DNA of 64,000 nucleotides from Prostheceraeus crozeri (taxonomy: Eukaryota; Platyhelminthes; Polycladida; Euryleptidae), in the NCBI GenBank assembly GCA_907163375.1, contig CAJQUW010008601.1, positions 27,075-91,074 of the forward strand, read 5' to 3'. A program made the position numbers and the translations under genes. Below the pieces are notes generated by a model. It was not told where the DNA came from. It searched no databases and saw only the letters and a list, made by a program, of their open reading frames with translations. Shown here one piece after another: positions 11,199 through 23,165 of the stretch. Numbering within the stretch: the stretch's first letter is position 1; every line of letters starts with the position of its first letter.

Positions 11199-12720
11199 AA
11201 ATACTTTTTAAATGACCAAGCACACGTGTCTGCATAATAATTATATCCATTTATTTCCAGCTTTTGTAGCTTACTTTGTCAAAGATTTTTCAGGGATTAT
11301 TTCGTCAGCGCATTTCTCATTGTGATTTCCAAAAATGAAGGGAAATGGATGTAATTTCCGTGATTGTTAACGGAAGTTTAGACCAAAACTATCAACTTAA
11401 TTGTCTATGGCAGTGATGGGCAACGCGTGGCCCGCCACCGATAGTCAAATCCAAAGTGGAACATTCTTTGAATAGGTGATGTCAAAATAGCCGACTCCGA
11501 CTTTGACCTGGTGCTTCTTAGGTTGAGCTTGATCTTCTGTAGAATTTGCAAAAGCTAATGACTTAATGAGGTAATTTTGGCACAAAAATATTCATTCGAA
11601 TGCTGAAACCATGTTCTCAGCATGAAGGTGAAGGACATAGCTATCAACTGCGTGAGTGCTAAGTCACATGGTGTTCGTTCGATATCTTTTTGAGCATGTT
11701 TCAACTCGTATTGACCTTATCGTGGACAGCAGATTTTCTGTGATTTTTTCTGTTGCTTTTCGCCCACAAACTATGCAGACTGTCTTTCTGCATTCTTCAT
11801 GACTTTTGCGCTGTTGAGGGTGCGACATTTCGATGCGACAATGAATGTTTGGAAATGCGCCTTAAATGTATTGCTCGCATTTAATGAATAGTAACACGGA
11901 CATGATTTGACGCATTTAACGAATGTTTACCAATTGAGGTTGCATTGAATTCACAACAAAGGATCTACACAATAATTGATCAGCTTGAGAATGAAGTAAA
12001 ATTGCTACATAGAAATCTACACACCTAATGTCACAACCCTGTGGGCATCGAATCATGCGAACAATCATGCCGGTACTGAAATTATTTAATAGAAATCTAC
12101 ATGTTATGCGTCAACCTTATTATCTGCTGAGGACACTGAGATGTCTTTCGATCAACTGTAAATGATGTGAAACTGTAACTAATTTGTGATAATGTGAAAA
12201 CGATTAGTGAATAGAGAACACAAAAGAGCTGACAAAGCCCATGCCATTTGTATACCCAGCAATGCGATGCAAGTAATAAAATAACGCTCATGATTCTCCT
12301 TGAGGTTCACACTGATGAAAAGTTCCGTCACTGAGTTAGTGCAATTATGCATCAGTTAGGAATAATAAAAATATGTCAAAAATGAAAATAAAAATTATAA
12401 TCAGTTAATGTTCTAAAGTGCTTTTCTCTGCAATAGCTCGATGAAATCCTCTAAATTTTTAACCAAATGCTCATTATAGCTTATATAATTGAGTCATGTT
12501 CATGGAAGTTCAGTACATTTTTTGTTCGAGAGATTTTTTGAAAATTAAATAAGTAGTATGTATCAAAAATTCAAAAAAATTCAAATTTTGAATATTTCAT
12601 GAATAGCACGGTGAAACATTTAAATATTTATATATTTTGATAAAGTAGACCTGAACAAATGTAAAAAACATCTTAGCTTTCTTGTACAATTTTTTTCATA
12701 AAACATGTGTTTGGGACACT
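11199..12720. other. RSU1 intron, AT-rich, no gene seen
   Basis: Shared with copy B up to about 11716. Beyond that point copy A and copy B carry unrelated sequence until about 13560/59537. Only short, unconvincing open frames. Confidence 0.5.
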
Positions 12721-13241
12721 GTGTGACATTAAGTGAATTCGGGAATAATTGGGTTGCGCTTCCCTTACTATATTTAGGCACCGCGCCTCGATCAAGAATT
12801 GCATAGAATTTCATTGCAAAAATTGGAGAAGGCAAAGCACGGGAAAGCCAATATTGGCGCGGGCGCGTGCGCTTACTGCCTCACACGCATACAAGTCTCT
12901 TTCGCTGTCTGAACATCAATCCTCCGTCACACACGACCAGCTTGTGTGTCTAATTGTTCAAAGAAAACAGCTGTGATTCAAGCACGTGCTGCAAAACTGT
13001 TCACTCTGAGGTTGAGCGTCTGACTTTGTGACGTAAAGCTGTGCACAACTATCACAAGAAGCTATCGAATTTAAATGAATGATGACACTTTTCATTTTTG
13101 TAATTGTCGGATTTTGTAATTGTAATTCAGGATTCGCCGAAGGCCTCGCAGGTACGGAGAAGACGCCACTGGTATTAACCTTTGTTAGAATGCATTCCCA
13201 TACGTCATTAGATCCACACGCTACCAATCATAGGATCCGGT
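12721..13241 (+). mobile_element. Possible LTR of an LTR retrotransposon (fossil, tentative)
   Basis: The block starts TGTGACATTAAG and ends GGTCATTACA, followed at once by ACTGGTGGCAGCGC, which resembles the sequence seen just after a 5' LTR in Gypsy or Pao elements. It is also less AT-rich than its surroundings and has a TATA-like ACTATATTTA at 12767. No second LTR or internal coding region was found. Present only in copy A. Low certainty. Confidence 0.3.
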
Positions 13242-13933
13242 CATTACAACTGGTGGCAGCGCTGTTAGGAGCGCTAATTGGTGCTTTTAGTGATAAATCT
13301 CACGCTTGTCAGGAAATTTACGCTTTGTTAGAAATAGGCTACTTACTAAAGCCCGGCAGCATTAATAGAAAAGCTATTATCATGGCTTTCCTCTGGCGGA
13401 GGCGGTATATAGGCTAATTATAACCAAGAATTTCAGATAATTGTATCTATTTATTATTATTTTAAAAAAAATTGTGAGTGTGCAAAAATAAAACATCACC
13501 GAAAATGCTTCGTAATGGAGTACATTGCATCACTTTGAATGTTGAATATTGTCAAATCCCAGCTACAAGTTCAATGTAAAGAAAATAGGAACGGGCCAAA
13601 GCTCCTGAGAATAATTTGCAATAGCTTATTGCTCTGAATAACGCATTACGCAATAAATTATTTTTCGCCAGTTTGTCTTCTTGGCATTTAACATGGTATC
13701 TCTTCAGAAGTCTGATTGGAGCAAAACGTTGCTTAGTTATTCTCAGCAGTCTTGGCTTGCTTTCTCAGCATAAAAGAAAGAAATGATGTTTACAGGAACA
13801 TTTTACATTTTGCCAGTTACAAGTATTGTTTTCCTTCATTTTGACCTTCTGTTTATACATGCGAAACTGTCTATATCTTAGTGCATCCTCAAACAGCAAA
13901 ATGATTAAAACTATTAATTAACTTGCATTGCAG

Positions 13934-14018
13934 ATTATACGAGCGCCATCTACGGTCGAAAGGACCAACTCCTGAAAAAGTTGATAGATCAAAGAAGACG
14001 AGTCGAAAGCGGATTTGA
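13934..14018 (+). CDS. RSU1: RSU1 terminal coding exon, copy A
   Basis: Follows TTGCATTGCAG and continues the phase left by the exon ending at 10140. It encodes QLYERHLRSKGPTPEKVD and SKKTSRKRI, then stops at TGA 14016-14018. Animal RSU1 ends with LYGRHMQ...PPKKN...KSKKISRK, a good match in order and spacing. All 85 bp are identical to the copy B exon at 59948-60032. Confidence 0.85.
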
Positions 14019-15425
14019 AGATATTTTGTCCTTCAGACTTAACGGTTTTATATATTGCTTATTAATACATGACAATAATCAACTTAGTGTGTGTTTTCAT
14101 CCTTTTGTATGTCATTGTCAAGGCCACATTGACATTTCTCCTGACAACGAGAGGAAAGGTGTGGGATGTGGTTCTCCCTTCTTGCCCATCTAAATGAAGA
14201 TTTGGTGCACTTATCTCGACTGGGGCGACATATCCATGAATGAACTTAATACGCACTGAGACATGAACGTGATATTTAGGATATCGTGCACCTCTATAAG
14301 TCTTTGCGTGCGAAGAATAGGAATATTATGGAAATACGGATGAGATGAAATACCATCCAACTAACGTGAGTGAACGCGACTTGTCGGTCAGTAGGGTGAA
14401 ATAAGGACTAGTCCCAGTGCATATTGAGCAATTCTTAGCATCGTGGAATTGCATTTTTGATGTTCCACTTGTTTTGGTCGATCATTTTTAACAATTTAAA
14501 CCAACCTATGACAAATTCACTTGTTAGCTTCATACTAATATCACAAAGTTAGAATATAATGGTAGAAACAGATATGTAATTTTGATGAGACCGATATAAT
14601 TGACATCTTGATTATAATCATGGAACAATCACTTTCGCAATCAGAAATTCCTGTGAATTGTTTTAACAAATTATAAATTTTCCAGTTTGATAGGTTGGAA
14701 AATATACCAGATTACGATTTCCTAGGCATACGGGTTCAAATAGCTGCCTTCTTTAGTGAGATATTTGAAGAATCGTGGAATTATCAGTTGGAAATTTACG
14801 TAAACTATCAGAATTGCTCTTTCCCTTTCTGAAAACTATCTTTACTATAATCTCTTAACTTTTTCTGTACACATTGTCTATCAGCACAATGTCTTCCTGA
14901 GCATGCAAACGCGTATATGGTCTTCTCTTGAGGAATCCTGTAGATCTGGGGCTGTAGATTTACTACACAGAATTGCAGCAGCACATCATTTATCTCAGGC
15001 CAATGAAATCCAAAAGAACTTTTTTGATTTATTTATTTCAGATTTTGCAGCTTACGTCGCATAGCTGCAAACTCACCGGATAGAAACTTTCATGAAGTTT
15101 ATTTTCAATAAATTTATCGGTATTGGATAATACTTTCCTCGGATAGGCCTACTCAAAGATAACCCTACTGTTTGCTGATGAAGACAACTGCAACCCATCA
15201 ACCAACTTCGATGTTCTCAATTTCTGTACGCAAAGCTGAATCTTCCGACAGTGAAACAGTGGAGGGTATCTCTCCACACCACACAGATCTCACAATAATG
15301 TGTCTGCACGAACACATGATGAATGTTTGATGTTTGTCGTTATGAAACACAATGTCATTATTTAATAATTGTTGGTGACTATAGTGACAGTTTCAGAAGA
15401 GCTTGCTCATAATTGTCATCAGATA
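14019..15425. other. 3' flank of RSU1 copy A
   Basis: To 14852 this is shared with copy B (60033-60865) and presumably includes the 3' UTR. From 14853 the sequence is found only in copy A. No further gene recognised. Confidence 0.5.
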
Positions 15426-16769
15426 AGGTGGGTGAGGTGAATAGGCCCACCTAACAGACTTAGAGCTCTGCAGTCTTGAATTTTTGATTAAATACTATGA
15501 ATTTATATTCAAATTATCTATTTCTGGTGCAGTTGACATGTGTGAGAAGTTCATGTCGATAATTGTAAAGCTTCTGGTGCACGAGTAAAAAGATGAAAAA
15601 TCACCGAGTGGACCTTATTACCGACACGTGTAGGAAATAAGGCCCACTTTTGTTTTTATTTAATGTCATCAATTTACGTAGCTTATAAGTCATTTCTAAC
15701 ATTCGGCTATATACAATGGATTATATTCACCTGGTACGCAAATTGGTATAATGAGGTTTCTTGTATGATATGTTCTCATAATTCAGAGTTAGGACTTAAT
15801 AGTTATATGCACCTATGTAAAAAAGAAAAACCAAGATTGCTCATTAAAATGCATCGACTTTTATTGAAAAACAAAAGATATTTTTAACACGATGAAGAAA
15901 TAATTACTGATGGTAAAACCTTGTATTTGGTAGCCATAATCTCTCTATTATGTTATCAATCATAAACACAGACTTAAGGCCTACACTGGAACAGTCAGAA
16001 CAAACAAATGGGAATTCATCTTCGTCACTTCCAAGACTTAAACCAACACAATCTTAGAATCTTTGTGTGCACCCAATCAGTCATCATGTTATACACTGTA
16101 TCATAGGCCTTTCTAACTTTTCATCTTCCTCACAAATTTTGCAATCCCACGATTCATTGCCAGCTTGCTCATCTTTTTTACAACTAAGCTTAGGCCTACT
16201 GTTTTGTCTCTTGGATAGAACAGGTGCTTGCTTAAAGCGCTTTTTAATAGTAAAAAGTTATTTTGTAAGGAGTTGTGCTTTGTACGTAAGACTACGCTTA
16301 CGTTTACGTGGATCTGACTTTCGTTGGATTTTCAGAGTGCTGATTATACTGTGATAGGCCCGGGCCTTATTACCAGCATTTTGTATGGGCATTATTGGCT
16401 ACATTGACATCGTTTTATAATCAGTGTTTTTCGTACTTTCTCGAACTCAAAAATCAAACTACTATATAAGGTCATAGAGAGGATACGCCAGAGATAATTT
16501 TCCATGTTGAGAGCTCATCTACACCAATAATTATCATGAAATCCTTGAACAAATGAAGAGCAAATATTAGATCAAAGAAGACATTTGAATGTACTTTTTT
16601 TGAGATGCTGTGGAATCTGATCCACTTGACCAAAATCGATAAAGCTTCTGACACTTGAAATTAGATATATTTTCATTTCTTTTTTGTTGCGCTTTTATTC
16701 GTTAAGCAGTTTCCGAGATCTAGCAAGTGGGCCTTATTACCAGCTGGGCCTTATTCACATCACCCACCT
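15426..16769 (-). mobile_element. Internally deleted pogo/Tigger-like element with TA target site
   Basis: Ends are inverted repeats: AGGTGGGTGAGGTGAATA at the left, and TATTCACATCACCCACCT at the right, flanked by TA on both sides (15424-15425, 16770-16771). The outer 25-28 bp include AAGGCCCA. The body keeps only a decayed minus-strand relic of the transposase C-terminus. A lone copy of the same terminal repeat is at 18375-18400. Confidence 0.75.
15975..16345 (-). pseudogene. PHD-finger C-terminus of a pogo-like transposase (relic)
   Basis: Minus-strand reading gives a basic stretch (SDPRKRKRSLTYKAQLLTK), then WDCKICEEDEKLERPMIQCI, WVHTK and, in another frame, GSDEDEFPFVCSDCS. Together these have the cysteine/histidine spacing of a PHD-like finger at the end of pogo-type transposases. 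Frames change at least twice. The rest of the transposase is absent. Confidence 0.65.
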
Positions 16770-16996
16770 TATAAACACCATAAACATGCAAGTTTGCAAA
16801 CTTTCGTATTACATGTCATTCGGGAGCCACATGTATGTCTCACAGGTCAAAATTCGAGACTGTCGACTCATTTGATAGGCTGTTCAATTGAAACGAATCG
16901 ATGAAAAATGCTGAACAAAAGATAGCGATAATAAAAGGAAGAGCGCAAAAACAATAAGTATTATCAAACTCCCTTCCTATCTCCACTATGTTGAAC

Positions 16997-17408
16997 TATG
17001 CGTTCTACATTTTCTAATGTAGAACGGAATTTCTATGAATCAAAATACATGTAATCCAATGGGCTACCGTGCTACATTTTTTTACCCTACAATGCACCCA
17101 AATTGCAAATAAGCTTAGATGATATCTTGGGTATAGATAATAAGGCTACACCTCATGCAAATGCCAGTTAAATATCGGTTCACTTGAAATTCAAATGAAG
17201 GAAATGCACATAGAAGTAGATAATAGTACTTTCTATGGTATTGTTAATTTCTATGGAAATGCATAACATCAATATTGGATAGGCTATCTACTAGGACTTT
17301 GGATGCCATGGAAAGCCAACCACGTTTGTGTTCTTAGCAGATTGTCTATATCGTCACTGGTCCATAGAGTTCATTGACATTTCTTGATCGTTTGATAATA
17401 GTGATATA
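16997..17408. mobile_element. Crypton-like element, short (internally deleted) form
   Basis: 16997-17140 matches 5795-5937 and 17142-17408 matches 7361-7570, directly joined. It lacks the recombinase ORF. The short form has itself received a 47-bp insertion at 17209-17255. Confidence 0.85.
17209..17255. mobile_element. 47-bp miniature of the CATAGAA element
   Basis: Starts CATAGAAGTAGATAATAGTA and ends TATTGTTAATTTCTATG, flanked by an exact 8-bp duplication GAAATGCA (17201-17208 and 17256-17263). The uninterrupted site is visible at the matching position near 7420. It consists of little more than the two ends of the 1026-bp element at 31913-32938. Confidence 0.9.
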
Positions 17409-17504
17409 ACTACTCCATCTGTACTACCATAGAAAGATGTAGCACTCGGCTTCGCCTCGTGCTACATTTTCTGTGGTAGTACAGATGTCGTAGTTATATC
17501 ACTA
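17399..17504. repeat. Long imperfect palindrome (foldback MITE-like)
   Basis: Left arm 17399-17445 and right arm 17459-17504 pair over about 46 bp with few mismatches, around a 13-base spacer (TCGGCTTCGCCTC). The outer ends read TAGTGATATAACTAC and its complement. It abuts the end of the short Crypton-like copy. Confidence 0.85.
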
Positions 17505-19258
17505 TATTTTAAAACATTTCAAAAACCATAGATATCTAGTCCAAAACACCACAAAAATCGCCATTATTAAATTGCATGCGCTGTTATAGTGCATAGCGCT
17601 CAAAACATGTCTCAAAGCAGGTTAACAACAAACTAGAAGGAGTTGACTGATTTTTCACCGTATTGAGCGCTGTTATAGCAAAGACTATTTGAAATTGTTA
17701 ATAAGATTCAGAGCTTCCTTGCCATACTGCTTGCCACAGTAATTCAGACTTTAGGTTCATCGGTTTCAAGTCCTAGGTTGCAACTTGCAAGTTTGAATTT
17801 TCACTAGATACCGGTACATAGGTAAGCAGTTAAAAGATTACTTTCATGACTTCATGGCTATTTCAAATCCAACTATTTTCTCGAGTTCTTATAATGCAGG
17901 CACTTGTAAACCCATCATCTCCTATAAGAAGTTCAAAAGCATATTTTGAGAAAAACGGAGTCCATTAAATGATAATATAACTCATGCCTTCGATGAAGAG
18001 ATTCGGCTGATTCGGTGCCATGAAGTTCATGATTGCTGCAGCAAGGAAAATTGAATTAATTCAAAAAGGAAGTGCAGATTGACTCTCACAGTTAACTATT
18101 AGCAAATGATAGTAAAAAAAACAGAACACAAATGATTCCTATCTGATAATCATTCAACTTTCTAGAACTAAAACTGAAGCGGAGGTGCAGCAAAAAAGCA
18201 TGATGATAATTAACCGAAGTCATTGCAATTTGACCGAATTTCATTCAAATCAGTCGCAATGAGCTTCTATCTTCAGGAAGTTAATAAGGATAGTTGTAAT
18301 ATATAATGACTGTCTGCAGTCGCTGTTTCAAGATCACCGGTTGAACAACGAGCTCTAATATCTTCCTCAACGGACTGGGCCTTATTCACATCACCCACCT
18401 TAGTATTCCTTAGCTATCAGTAGGTTATTCAAACGGTTTCATTTCTGCTCTTAACTTGAAGAAAAGCTAAATCGTAATTCCTATCGTCAACATCAACACC
18501 CTCCCGAAAGAGCTGGGAAAGAATATTGCTATGAATTTGTATTAGTTAAAGGAAAATTCTGCTAATTTGACAGTTACAAAGAAATGCTTTATTTCCAAAT
18601 AGCGGGAACTCAACGATATGATGAGCTGTCTCTTGCAATTTAGTATATAGATTGGCACTGAAAAGCAAACACGATTGACATAAGCTTAGAATGACCTGAT
18701 AATTCGTATAAATTGGCTGCTGAACCATTCACAGCCACAATTCCTCCATCAAATTGGGTGGTATAATAAAGTTTAGTACAATCAATCTGTAAGGTAAAAG
18801 CAATATATGCCTACTAAACTGAAAATGATAAGTGCCAGTAATTAAATCAAAATTTATTATCCATGAATTCTATCATGTCAATTAATTTGGCACGAAATAA
18901 TCTACATGTAACTCTATTAATGTAAAATCCTATCCGTAGTCTTATAAGGCTTCAATAGGTAAGGGACTAATGCATGCGATATAGTAAGGACTTAACTTAA
19001 TTGGAATCACTTATAGAAATGATGAAGAATTGTTCACTTGAACTTTCCTCGACTACGAATTCTGCTGCTATAATTGCTACAATGTGTGGGTAATACTTTA
19101 TCAATTTGGTCAACTTTGTTCTAACGATGATGGTTGATTGGTCATTTGAAAATTGACACCTGTCATCTGCCGACTAAGTCTCCCTGCTGTGATTGTTTAA
19201 GAAGATAGAAGTGTTTGAGATTGAGATGAAGATAAAATTATGAGATCCTGACAAGAAC
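17505..19258. other. No gene seen
   Basis: Copy-A-only DNA, AT-rich, with one stray pogo terminal repeat at 18375-18400 followed by TA. No open frame with recognisable content. Confidence 0.5.
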
Positions 19259-20141
19259 CATGGAATTCTAGATAATAACACCTGGAATGGACACCCCCTA
19301 AATTTCTTCCTCTCGCTGGACGATGAGAGGCTGGCTGAACCATGGATTCCATGGCTGAACAGAGGAGAGGTTTTGGCTCGCTTGATGATAATTGCTCGCT
19401 GGTCAGCACATTAAGTAAAAGGCGTTAGGATGGGAAGCTGAATAGATGATTCACCACATGTTTCCCTTAAATTACATCATCTGTGAGCGAATATGATAAT
19501 GATAGACATTCATCCGTTGACAGATGAGTTCCTTGACTCAATAAATAGAGGTGGTTTATTTTTTCCTCTGAATCATGTGATCTCACTTGGTGTATGTAGT
19601 TGGAAAATTTTTAGAGAGATAAGTTCTTCTTAAACTTTGTCGCTGAAGCTGTTTCAGTCTAAGCAGACGCGACAATTGTTTCAGTTGATTGTCGAAAATT
19701 TCTATTTTGACTATGACCCTGACGCTTTTGGTCGCACAATGTGTACCGCAGGACATGACCATGTTCATGAAATGACACATCTTCTGTATAACTGTTTTTT
19801 AAAAAATTACACGAAGCGCCTCTCCGAAAGAAACGAGAAGGCAAAGACAAAAGCCAGGCCTCAAAGTTTTCTGGGCGCTAGAGAAATACATGATGGATTA
19901 AAAACATGTGTTCTGTTATTGCTTCAAAAAAGGCAAACCACGTAAATCAGGTGTATAAAAAACGGTTAAATGATATCACTTGTGAATTATAAATCCACCG
20001 TCAACGCACAGCGCAGTTGTCTTATTAATGTGCTACCCATAGGATGAAATCAGCGACGCTAGGCGTCGAGAATGAATAGCCTCTCATCGTATTAGGGAAA
20101 AGAGAGTGTCCATTCCAGGTGTTATTATCTAGAATTCCATG
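19259..20141. mobile_element. 883-bp TIR element with 7-bp target duplication
   Basis: The first and last 36 bp are perfect inverted repeats starting CATGGAATTCTAGATAATAA. The flanks are the direct repeat CAAGAAC (19252-19258 and 20142-20148). A 102-codon frame at 19637-19945 (+) shows no family I can name and may be a remnant of a transposase. A 7-bp duplication excludes Tc1/mariner and piggyBac. The superfamily is not assigned. Confidence 0.85.
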
Positions 20142-20272
20142 CAAGAACGCATGGTTCGTTCTCTACAGGTGTTAAACATCATTCAAAAGTTCAGCAAAAG
20201 GTGTCTAAGAATGAAGAAAAATGTGACACTTAAAATGATTCAGCTTGTAAGTAATGAATTCATCAACACGAA

Positions 20273-20328
20273 CTCGACTAGGATTCGTATTTCGGCCCCT
20301 AATTCTTGAACGTTCAGACCTGTTCGAG
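20273..20328 (-). repeat. Structured motif (third sequence variant)
   Basis: On the minus strand the stem CTCGAACAGG pairs with CCTAGTCGAG at 8 of 10 positions around a loop with TGAACGTTCAAG and GGGCCGAAATACGAAT. It has the same layout as the motif at 2297 but a different stem sequence. Confidence 0.6.
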
Positions 20329-20345
20329 TGAGGCCCTGAACATCT

Positions 20346-21136
20346 ATTATGTACAGACTCAATGACACCAACTTTGAGTGTTAATACAAATAAAACAGAA
20401 AATGAAATATACAATGAATATTGAATAAAAATAGCGGAAACTATTCAGACTGACGGAAAATAACATAATAAATAATGAAATTGAAAATATATAAGTAACT
20501 ACGCTGACAATGAGCTAATTGCGGAAAATTAGAATAAAGGAAAATGACATAATGAAAGATAAATCAATTAAAAATAAACAAATAATAGCAAAATTATAAT
20601 CGAAACTGACAGTGTACGAAAGTCTAGAGTCAAAGGATCCGGAATCAATGTTCTTCGAATCAATTTTATGTTAATTTCATCTTTTGTCGACAGATGCCCT
20701 TGGAATCATAATGCCATCTGACACACCGCTTTAAAATCCATTTCAACTCATTAACCTTCTGAGTCCGAGGCCAAATCTTCCGCACAGCTCCAACTACCCA
20801 GGACGTGCACATCACTCGCTCAACTCTCCTGGTACTGAGTGAACAATGGGAACATAATACAGCGATGACGTCATATAATTAGAGCAATGTAATTTGAGTT
20901 TGTTGATGAAGTTGTACCGTCCTCATCAGATTGTAATTATTGTTCTAGAAGAAACTTAAGTCAACTGCGTGATACGTTCAACAAAATATAGATAAAAATA
21001 TTCAACAAAAATAATCCGCTCTGCACCGTTCTCACGATGAAATCAAGAGTTTTGGACCAATTCTATTGGTGTGTAGCTGCCTCACTGTGGCAGTAAGCGT
21101 ACAAATTATAGAGCCTACCACAAAAAGTCAAAATTT
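20346..21136. other. No gene seen (end of copy-A-only DNA)
   Basis: A-rich tracts from 20440 to 20620, otherwise unremarkable. Confidence 0.5.
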
Positions 21137-23165
21137 TCAAATGTTTTTCAAATGTAATGACGTCGAAATTTCTCGTGAAATAATGTGAGCTTTTCGTGAG
21201 TCATCTGCTTATGTCAACTGACGTAGATTTGCTTCTAGAGTTAGGCCCAAGGACGCCGTACGACTTTAGGGCAGGTGTTGCATTGATCTAAAGGAGGACA
21301 CTTTTGGGATATTCTATCCTATCCTTACACCCCATACCCCAATGTTTCATGTCCTAATTATGCTTTGTAGGCCCACCCAAAGAGCTGTTAGCTTTAGATT
21401 GATAAAACTATTACCGATATGCATGAGGACAAGCGTACGTAAATCAAATGAGTAAAAATCACGTTGCTGTCAATTCTAGCCGAGGCCTTGGATATCAATA
21501 ACAATTTAAATTCTGTAAATTTACTGCATTTATACAAATAAAAAGTCCAATTCTATTAAAATAGACCTTATTTTAAGGGACAGCTTTTCTTTTTTCTTGG
21601 AAATGACATGCAATTATCCAGTGGATAGTGCAAAAAGAGAACTTCTATTCAATGCTTTTCCAGTATGTATGCAAGTAGGCTCGTTGCATCAAGAAGCGTC
21701 TTTACAATTTAAACCATAAAACTTGTTCTTAAACAATTGCAACTCAAACAATTACAGGTATTGAATGAATTGCTGTGGATCAAGAAAAGCAACATGTAAA
21801 ACTTTTCAAAACAATTCAAATCTCAGCACATCATGATATGAGACGGCTCCCATAGAACAGAGGCGTAGACATTTCTGATCATTAGCACATGCTATTTGGC
21901 CAGAAGAAAATCGATGACAAATTATATTACATTTTGACGATAAAAAATTGAAAAGTTTGGCTATTTTCATTTGAAATCGCTCCTGCTCAGAACAAAAAAT
22001 TCTAATGTAGGTGCTCTAAGTGAGCCATGTCAATGAATATTATACTTGAAAGAGATCAAGGAACTTCTATAAAATATGTTCAATACAAAGCATGCTACAA
22101 AGCTCCGCGCTGTCATCACACTTTGGATCATGGCAAAATTTGAAATATTTGGAAAAATACAATTTATTTTTGAAGAACATGAGCACAAGAGTGTACCGAT
22201 AAGCTACATGTAAAATCATGTAGATTTTGTAATTTGTAATTTTGCAACAGTCTGCAATAATGTGTCTTGTCACACGAATTCTGAAAACCATTCGTAAATA
22301 CCAATCTGCAACATCACGTCAGCGTCATTGTAAAAAGCAGAGCGTTAGATAGTGAGTTGATAGTGACAAGCAAATTTCAATGGGTGAGTGATGCTGTTAG
22401 AGATTTGTTAGACTAGCAGTGTTTCTGTGCGCTCGCCTCAGGTTGTTCAACAAGACGAGATCATTTTTTCGCTACCTACATCAAATGATTTTGTTTGTTG
22501 ATAATTTTGCTTTCAATTCACATTAAAAGTATCGTATAGCTATCTTTATAATTTCCTAATACACGTGTGACCAGAAAGTACTTTGGAGGATTCATTTCAT
22601 AATAATAGCATACATCAAATGCGTAACAAGCATGGTCCGCGTGAGACCGAAATCACATGGCATTGCAACGTGACTAAAAACTTGCATAATCCCACTAGTC
22701 CAAAACGTGACAGTATGTTGACTATCCACTCGACTCCATGCATGTACTGTATAAAGCCATGTTATAATGATCAAGTTGTCACTGATTCTCTTTGTGCTTA
22801 ACTGTTGACCACCTTTTACAATATACGTAATCTTTCATATAAAATATTTTCTCTGTCAAACATCACCATGGAAAGCAAGATTGAATATAATTTGAGTTAA
22901 ATCACTCCATTGCTGGATGTGTATTTAAGAGCTAGTTTAAAGCTCATTTCAAAAGTCCAGGGTGCTGCCAGTTTACACACGTAAAAGCAAATTTATGTAC
23001 ACGGTAATAAAACCATGGCTTCTGGACGGCAAACTGCAGACCACAACACGCTTCAACTGCAAGTTTATTAAAGAATATTTTTTGGGTAATTGATGAAGAG
23101 GGCACACATGCAACACTTGCAACACCTGGTTTAGGGCAACATTTGCATCTGCAACACGTGCAACA
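21137..23165. other. Duplicated non-coding DNA
   Basis: Matches 60863-62894. Small open frames at 22583 and 22944 are altered by indels between copies, which argues against coding. Near 23115-23168 there are several GCAACAC strings. The duplication ends at GCAACACGTGCAA. Confidence 0.6.

Larger units (their letters stand above)
7638..23165. repeat. Large segmental duplication, copy A
   Basis: Collinear with 39817-62894: 7638-8858 matches 39817-41288, 8889-11716 matches 53872-56712, 13560-14852 matches 59537-60865, and 21137-23165 matches 60863-62894. Differences between the copies are block-like: a 12.5-kb insertion in B after 8858, non-homologous intron blocks (11717-13559 against 56713-59536), and 6.3 kb present only in A (14853-21136). 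Single-base divergence outside exons is a few percent. Confidence 0.9.

Noticed and set aside
11717-12720. Search for a host gene in the copy-A-only part of the RSU1 intron
   Set aside because: Only stop-rich AT-biased sequence. Nothing with exon-like borders and coding content.
13079-13417. 112-codon frame starting with a hydrophobic, signal-peptide-like stretch
   Set aside because: It spans the edge of the tentative LTR and the adjacent PBS-like sequence, is absent from copy B, and shows no family resemblance.
22583-22801. Frame of about 72 codons present in both duplication copies (22583 and 62312)
   Set aside because: A 3-bp indel and substitutions alter it, with no recognisable product and no splice or promoter context.
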